Source: Acidobacteriota bacterium (lineage in GTDB: Bacteria > Acidobacteriota > Vicinamibacteria > Marinacidobacterales > Marinacidobacteraceae). From it: a DNA stretch of 56,398 nucleotides. A program made the translations under genes and the position numbers. The stretch covers positions 1 through 56,398 of the forward strand of contig JAJEFG010000086.1 of the NCBI GenBank assembly GCA_022820545.1, given 5' to 3'. Position 1 is the stretch's first letter. Each line of letters begins with the position of its first letter. Below are positions 51,525 through 56,398 of this stretch, one piece after another. The notes beneath the pieces are model-generated. The model made no database searches. It was not told where the DNA came from and saw nothing but the letters and a program-made list of their open reading frames with translations.

Positions 51525-53618
51525 ATGACCTCCGGCGGCAATCCACTTCCCGGGCCGCCGCGCGCGCGCCGGCGTCCCGCCTCCTACGAGAAGTTCGGGC
51601 GGCGCTGGACGGATCCCTGGGCCTGGATCCGGGATCGCGACGACCCCGAGGTGCTCCGGCATCTGGAGGCGGAAAACGCGTGGACCGAGCAGTGTCTCGC
51701 CCCCTGGTCCGGCCTTCGCGACGCGGTGCTCGGGGAGATGAAGTCCCGCATTGTCCCGGACACCGCCTCGCCGCCGGTCCGGCACGGCCCCTTCCTCTAT
51801 TTCTCGCGCTATCGCCGCGGCGAGGAGTACCCGGTGTTCTGTCGCCGCCGGGCCGGATCGCAAGGACGCCGGGCAGGCCGGGAAGAACTCCTGCTGGACG
51901 GGAACCAACTGGCCCGCGAGGCGCACGGTGACGCGGCGGATGGCTATTTCTCGATAGGCGCCCTCGAGATCTCGCCGAACCACGAGATCCTGGCCTTCGC
52001 GACCGACACCGTGGGACGGCGCCTCTACGAACTCCGCTTCCTCGACACCCGCTCCGGGGAAGTACTCGAAGACCGGATCCCGGGCGCCGCGCCGAACGTC
52101 GTCTGGGCGACCGCCGGAGATGCGGTGTTCTACACCCGGCCCGATCCCGAGACCCTCCGCTGGTCGAAGGTGATGCTGCACCGCCTCGGACAACCCGTCG
52201 AACAGGACGCTCTGGTGTACGAGGAGACGGACGAGACCTTCTGGGTGGCCGCCCACGAGAGCCGTTCGCGGGAGTTCGTGCTGCTGCACTGCGAGCAGAC
52301 CGACCGCGCCGAGGCCTGGGCGATCCCGAGCGGCGATCCCGATGCGCCGCCCCGCCGGCTGATTCCGAGGGGTGGACCCCACGAGTTCGAACTCGACCAC
52401 TTCGGGGGCCGTTTCCTGATCCGCACGAACCGCGGCGCCCCCGATTTCCGGCTGGTGGCCGCGCCCGAGGCGAACCCCGCCGACGAAGCGGCGTGGAAGG
52501 ACCTCGTTCCCCCGCGCCAGGACGTCCAGCTCGAGGGCTTCGAGCTCTTCGACACCCACCTGGCGCTCTTCGAGCGGCGCGCCGGACGCCAGGAACTCCG
52601 CCTGCTGGACTGGGACGGAGGCGCGGGCCGGCGGGTGCCGCTGCCGGGCCCGGTGCGGGCGCTCGACGAGGAGGACAACCCGGAACCCGGAGCGAGCGAA
52701 GTGCGCGTGGTGGTCAGCACCCCGAAGACGCCGCCCACCACCCTTGCCGTCTCGCTCGAGACCGGCCGCCGCCGGACGCTGAAGCGGGAAGAGGCGCCCG
52801 GATTCCGCTCCGCCGACTACCGGGTGCGCCGGCTCGCGGCACGGGCGGCGGACGGGACCCGAATCCCGATTTCGCTGGTCCACCACCGGGACCATCCTCC
52901 CTCGCCGTCGTCGCCTCTGCTGCTCTACGGCTACGGCGCCTACGGCATTTCCATGGACCCCGCCTTCTCCCGGGCGCGCCCCAGCCTGCTCGACCGGGGC
53001 TTCGCCTTCGCGGTCGCACACATCCGCGGCGGCCAGGAACTCGGCCGGGCCTGGTACGAGGCGGGCCGGCAGGAGCGGAAGACCAACACCTTCCACGACT
53101 TCATCGCCTGCGCGCGCCACCTCCGAAAGCGCCGGTTGTGCGATCCGGACCGGATGTTCGCCCTGGGGGGCAGCGCCGGGGGGCTCCTGATGGGCGCGGT
53201 CCTCAACGAGGAACCCGGACTCTTCGCCGGGATGGTGGCGATCGTCCCCTTCGTGGACGTGCTGAACACGATGCTCGACCCGGACATTCCGCTCACCACG
53301 GCGGAGTACGACGAGTGGGGCGATCCCAACCGGAAGGAGTTCTTCGAGCTCCTGGCCGGCTACGCGCCCTACGAGAACGTCCCCGAGGCGCCGCTGCCCC
53401 ATCTCCTCGTCACCAGCGGCCTCCACGATTCCCAGGTTCAGTTCTGGGAGCCCACGAAATGGGTGCAGCGCCTGCGGGACCGGAACACCGATCCGGAAGC
53501 GCGGATCCTCCTCCGCACGAATCTCGACGCCGGCCACGGAGGCCGCTCGGGGCGCTACCGGGGACTCGAGGAGACCGCGGAGATCTACGCGTTCCTCATC
53601 GGGCTGAGCGGGAAGTAG
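51525..53618 (+). CDS. Oligopeptidase B-like S9A peptidase
   Basis: A 697-aa cytoplasmic prolyl-oligopeptidase-fold enzyme without a signal peptide. The N-terminal YEKFGRRWTDPWAWIRDRDDPEV and a seven-bladed propeller precede the alpha/beta-hydrolase with YGYGAYG, AHIRGGQELGR, nucleophile S550 in GGSAGG, an Asp in GLHDSQVQFWEP and H671 in DAGHGG. Oligopeptidase B cuts peptides after basic residues. Its specificity-determining acidic residues were not checked. Confidence 0.93.
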   Translation: MTSGGNPLPGPPRARRRPASYEKFGRRWTDPWAWIRDRDDPEVLRHLEAENAWTEQCLAPWSGLRDAVLGEMKSRIVPDTASPPVRHGPFLYFSRYRRGEEYPVFCRRRAGSQGRRAGREELLLDGNQLAREAHGDAADGYFSIGALEISPNHEILAFATDTVGRRLYELRFLDTRSGEVLEDRIPGAAPNVVWATAGDAVFYTRPDPETLRWSKVMLHRLGQPVEQDALVYEETDETFWVAAHESRSREFVLLHCEQTDRAEAWAIPSGDPDAPPRRLIPRGGPHEFELDHFGGRFLIRTNRGAPDFRLVAAPEANPADEAAWKDLVPPRQDVQLEGFELFDTHLALFERRAGRQELRLLDWDGGAGRRVPLPGPVRALDEEDNPEPGASEVRVVVSTPKTPPTTLAVSLETGRRRTLKREEAPGFRSADYRVRRLAARAADGTRIPISLVHHRDHPPSPSSPLLLYGYGAYGISMDPAFSRARPSLLDRGFAFAVAHIRGGQELGRAWYEAGRQERKTNTFHDFIACARHLRKRRLCDPDRMFALGGSAGGLLMGAVLNEEPGLFAGMVAIVPFVDVLNTMLDPDIPLTTAEYDEWGDPNRKEFFELLAGYAPYENVPEAPLPHLLVTSGLHDSQVQFWEPTKWVQRLRDRNTDPEARILLRTNLDAGHGGRSGRYRGLEETAEIYAFLIGLSGK

Positions 53619-53637
53619 CCGCCGTCCCGCGGAAACC

Positions 53638-55035
53638 TCAGACCGACATGGTCTTCCAGCCGCCCCGGCGGAAGACCAGCGTGCTCACCACCGCGGAGAG
53701 GGAGTAGGCGAGCGCCACCGCCCAGAACACCCCGTCCACCCCGAGCGCGGTGCGCGACAGCAACCAGGCCGCCGGGATCTCGAAGAGCCAGAAGCAGACG
53801 AGGTCGATCCAGGTCGGGGTGCGGGTGTCCCCCGCTCCGTTGAACGCCTGCCGGGTCACCATGCCCAGCGCGTAGAAGACGTAGCCGTAGCTGACCACCC
53901 GCAACGCGGTGGCGGCGATCCCGAGCACCTCCGGGTCGTCGGTGAAGATCCGGGCGATGTCCGGCGCGAACGCCACGAAGGCGCCGGTCACGAGGCCCAT
54001 GAAGCCCATGTTCCAGGCGCTCGTGATCCAGACCGCGCGTTCGGCGCGGTCGGGCTTCCCGGCCCCGAGGTTCTGGCCAACGAGCGTCGAGGCGGCGTTC
54101 GAGAGGCCCCAACACGGGAGGATGACGAAGAGCGCCACCCGGATGGCGATGACCCAGCCGGCGACCGCGATGGTGCCGAAGCTCGCGATGATGCGGATCA
54201 GGAGGATCCACGGCAGCATGTCGGCGAGCATCTGCGCGATCCCGCCGACCGACACCCGGCAGAGGTTCCGGAGCACCCCCCACTGGGTGCGGATGTCCTC
54301 GCGGCGGATCCGGAGCCGCGACCCGTGGGTGAGGATCCAGAACTGGTAGAGGACACCGGTTCCCCGGCCGATCGTCGTGGCCACGGCGGCCCCCGGCAGC
54401 CCGAGTTCCGGGAACGGTCCGAGTCCGAAGATCAGACAGGGATCCAGCACGATGTTGATCCCGTTCGAGAGCCACAGCGCCCGCATGGCCGCCTGGGCGT
54501 CCCCCGCCCCCCGCAGGATCGCGTTGTTCAGGAACAGCAGGATGATCGTGGCCATCCCGGCATACATGATCCGGGCGTGGGGGGTGCCGACGGCGACCGT
54601 CTCGGCGTCCGCCCCCATGAGGCCCAGGACCCGGGGCGCGAAGATCACCCCGAGGACTCCGAGCGCGACCGACACCACGAGCCCGAGTCCGATCGCCTGG
54701 ACCCCCGCGCGCGCCGCTCCCCGCCGATCCCCTTCCCCGACGCGGCGCGACACCACCGCGGTCACCGCGAACGAAAAGCCGATGGCGATCGCGTACACCA
54801 GGTCGAGCGCGGTCTCGGTGATCCCCGCGGAGGCGAGCGACGCGGCTCCCAGACGCGCGATGAAGAACGCGTCCACCACCGCGAAGATGGACTCGCCCAC
54901 CATCTCGAGCGCCATCGGCACCGCGAGCACGAACACCGCGGGGGTGAGCGGGCCGGACGTCAGATCGCGGTCGGAACCCCGCAGCGCTTCGACGACGAGC
55001 GCGAGCACGCGCCGCGTCCTCGAGCCAAGAGGCAT
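53638..55035 (-). CDS. MATE-family multidrug/toxin exporter
   Basis: A 465-aa inner-membrane cation-coupled antiporter with 12 helices in two inverted halves (FVLAVPMALEMVGESIFAVVDAFFI and ...VGQNLGAGKPDRAERAVW). The pattern is closest to the NorM/DinF-like MATE group. ATG 55035. It lies 83 bp downstream of the cyclase-family gene on the same strand, but substrates are unknown. Confidence 0.92.
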   Translation of the reverse strand: MPLGSRTRRVLALVVEALRGSDRDLTSGPLTPAVFVLAVPMALEMVGESIFAVVDAFFIARLGAASLASAGITETALDLVYAIAIGFSFAVTAVVSRRVGEGDRRGAARAGVQAIGLGLVVSVALGVLGVIFAPRVLGLMGADAETVAVGTPHARIMYAGMATIILLFLNNAILRGAGDAQAAMRALWLSNGINIVLDPCLIFGLGPFPELGLPGAAVATTIGRGTGVLYQFWILTHGSRLRIRREDIRTQWGVLRNLCRVSVGGIAQMLADMLPWILLIRIIASFGTIAVAGWVIAIRVALFVILPCWGLSNAASTLVGQNLGAGKPDRAERAVWITSAWNMGFMGLVTGAFVAFAPDIARIFTDDPEVLGIAATALRVVSYGYVFYALGMVTRQAFNGAGDTRTPTWIDLVCFWLFEIPAAWLLSRTALGVDGVFWAVALAYSLSAVVSTLVFRRGGWKTMSV

Positions 55036-55118
55036 GGTGACGTCGGGAGCCGGACGGCCTGGCTACCTGCCCGTACAGGCGGCCATGTCGAAGAGGGGTC
55101 GCATTCCCGGGTCCCGGA

Positions 55119-55940
55119 TCAGGCCGGCGGAATCAGCGCCACGATCCGCACCGGGGCGCCGGTGCCGGCCTCGATCTTCATGGGCAGGGCGATCAGCAGG
55201 AATCCGGTCGCCGGCACGTCCGAGAGGTCCCCGACGTTCTCCAGGTTGGGAATCCCGGCGGCGCCGCCGACCTGGTGCACGATGAAGTCGGTCGAGGGGC
55301 CGTAGTCCACGCTGGCGGTGTCGATGCCCACGAGCCCCGCGTCCCGCTCGACGAGGAGCCGCATCGCATCTTCCGCGAGTCCCGGGAAGTGCAGATTGTC
55401 GGCGCTCCCCGGCTCGTCATCACCGAGATAGGACAGCGCATCCGGCCAACGGGTAGCCCAACCGGTCCGGAAGAGAACCGCGGTGCCCGGCGCGATGGCC
55501 CCGTGCTCCGCCTCCCAGTTCCGGATGTCCTCCGCGCTCGCCCGGTAGTCCGCGTCCGCAGCGGCCTGCGCGCTCACGTCCACGACCACTCCGGGCGCGA
55601 TCAGCCGGTTGAGCGGAATCTCACCGACGAGAGCGGCGCCCTCGTAGAAGTGGTACGGCGCGTCGAGGTGCGTTCCGCCGTGCTCGGCGGTGGCAAACTC
55701 CTTCATCGCGTAGAAGAAGCCGGCGGGGGTCATCCCCTCCGCCAGGGTGTCCAACTGAAACCCCTTCTCGTCGGTGGGCCAGTAGAGCGTGTTCTCGCCG
55801 TATCCGTGACTGAGATCCACCATCCTCCAGCCGGCAACGGTCTCGGGGCCGGGCGGGGGCGGCGGCTCCGGGGGAGCCTCGCAGGATGCGGCGCCCAAGG
55901 CGGCGATGACAGCGGCGGCGGGGAAGAATCGGGCTACCAT
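55119..55940 (-). CDS. Secreted cyclase-family (KynB-like fold) lipoprotein
   Basis: 273 aa with a lipobox-like signal (VIAALGAASC). HGGTHLDAPYHFYEG matches the HxGTHxDxPxH metal motif of the cyclase/kynurenine formamidase fold, and DTASVDYG/DFIVHQVGG are family-typical. Similar exported proteins are common and of unassigned function. Its periplasmic lipoprotein sorting argues against a direct role with the cytoplasmic kynureninase at 3751. Confidence 0.88.
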   Translation of the reverse strand: MVARFFPAAAVIAALGAASCEAPPEPPPPPGPETVAGWRMVDLSHGYGENTLYWPTDEKGFQLDTLAEGMTPAGFFYAMKEFATAEHGGTHLDAPYHFYEGAALVGEIPLNRLIAPGVVVDVSAQAAADADYRASAEDIRNWEAEHGAIAPGTAVLFRTGWATRWPDALSYLGDDEPGSADNLHFPGLAEDAMRLLVERDAGLVGIDTASVDYGPSTDFIVHQVGGAAGIPNLENVGDLSDVPATGFLLIALPMKIEAGTGAPVRIVALIPPA

Positions 55941-56076
55941 GAAAAACCTGCCTTGCAGGACGAAATGCTAGCCAAAGGGGTCGGAGAGCAGGTGGCGAGG
56001 AACGTCGCGCAGCCCCGTCGCCGGGAGGAAGCGGTCTCACGAGGCGCCGACCGTCGTGATGGCAGCGGCTTGGAAC

Positions 56077-56117
56077 GCCGACCTCCAGTCGGCACGCGCT
56101 GCGCGACCGCGCAGCGC
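56077..56117. repeat. REP-like paired palindrome, copy D
   Basis: GCCGAC-CTCCA-GTCGGC (56077-56093) is followed after two bases by 9-nt arms GCGCTGCGC/GCGCAGCGC around GACC (56096-56117). In reverse complement the order and the flanking CGTTCC match copy A at 285-340. Confidence 0.65.
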
Positions 56118-56218
56118 ACGGCCCGGCCCCGACCCGCGGGTTGGTGCTCTCGCTGCAACCAGGCACCCCGGCCATTCCCGGACTCCGGTCGCCCGAGGCG
56201 AATAGCGGCACGTCGCCC

Positions 56219-56258
56219 GCGGGCCTCCGGCCCGCTGTGCCGACCGGAGGTCGGCACA
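56219..56258. repeat. REP-like paired palindrome, copy E
   Basis: GCGGGCC-TCC-GGCCCGC (56219-56235) directly abuts TGTGCCGACC-GGA-GGTCGGCACA (56236-56258), the second having perfect 10-nt arms. Same double-hairpin layout as copies A and D. Confidence 0.65.
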
Positions 56259-56320
56259 GTTGCTGTGAAAGCTCAACCGTGCGGGGCTGGCCAACAGCTG
56301 TGGTGGCGCCGCCTCGGAGC

Positions 56321-56353
56321 GCCGGCCTCCGGCCGGCATCGCGCGGGAGCGCG
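56321..56353. repeat. REP-like paired palindrome, copy F
   Basis: GCCGGCC-TCC-GGCCGGC (56321-56337) is followed by CGCGC-GGGA-GCGCG (56340-56353), again a pair of hairpins two bases apart. Confidence 0.6.
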
Positions 56354-56398
56354 AAACCCGCGCTGATGGCGCTCCTCCCCCTGAGGGTGGGGCCGACG

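Larger units (their letters stand above)
55941..56398. other. Non-coding right end of window, rich in palindromes
   Basis: 458 bp with no supported gene. Three double-hairpin REP-like elements lie in it (listed separately), spaced roughly 100-130 bp apart. Open frames here are shadows of the GC-rich repeats. Confidence 0.6.

Noticed and set aside
55119-55940. Kynurenine formamidase (KynB) partner of kynU
   Set aside because: The fold fits, but the protein has a lipoprotein signal and is 50 kb away from kynU.

Overview
This is a very GC-rich, densely coded stretch of a Gram-negative bacterial chromosome. Evidence for a double membrane includes an RND pump with its adaptor, a SPOR/RlpA lipoprotein, a predicted outer-membrane barrel and many exported lipoproteins and c-type cytochromes. 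The gene content suggests an aerobic, peptide- and amino-acid-using heterotroph: S9 peptidases, penicillin acylase, kynureninase, PQQ dehydrogenase, sulfite oxidase, methylmalonyl-CoA mutase, CRTAC1-like proteins and multiheme cytochromes with TPRs. This mix is common in uncultured Acidobacteriota/Gemmatimonadota-type lineages, but the phylum is only an inference. No rRNA, tRNA or CRISPR array was seen.

Layout. 0.4-5 kb: S9 peptidase, a serine beta-lactamase-like lipoprotein and kynureninase. 5-11 kb: the large helicase Lhr, then a tightly overlapping vapB-vapC-galK run. 11-18 kb: RND pump and adaptor (minus strand), a metallophosphoesterase-PPTase pair and a decayed alpha/beta hydrolase. 18-24.5 kb: PQQ dehydrogenase, a membrane protein fused to a spermidine-synthase-like domain, the candidate selenoprotein, and a cytochrome c/sulfite oxidase pair. 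24.8-31.8 kb: DinB-like protein and RlpA, a PfkB kinase, a PhyH/secreted protein/methylmalonyl-CoA mutase run and a family-4 uracil-DNA glycosylase. 31.9-39.2 kb: RNase HII, a disulfide-reductase-like flavoprotein/TVP38/pentaheme-TPR operon and a Na/Pi transporter. 39.6-45.1 kb: a CRTAC1-like protein coupled to an octaheme cytochrome, then a nucleotidyltransferase/small protein/barrel trio. 45.2-56 kb: DUF2911-like protein, class V PLP enzyme plus dicarboxylate symporter, penicillin acylase, a second VapBC, oligopeptidase B-like enzyme, MATE exporter and a secreted cyclase-family protein.

The most notable item is at 22278-22856. A PCYCGC-type, membrane-anchored, cysteine-rich protein is interrupted by one in-frame TGA (22737-22739), exactly where the family has the first Cys of a CxxC pair. 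The family-like sequence continues in frame to a TAG at 22854. A hairpin with a GGU-containing apical loop begins 11 nt past the TGA. This is best read as a selenoprotein with a U-x-x-C redox motif and a bacterial SECIS element; a standard gene caller would truncate it at Thr153. Other points of interest are a dispersed family of paired palindromes (REP-like) concentrated at both window ends, several genes whose only sensible start is CTG at a CTGA overlap, a frame-broken alpha/beta hydrolase, two VapBC modules (one with clear palindromic operators), and pervasive 4-nt stop/start overlaps.
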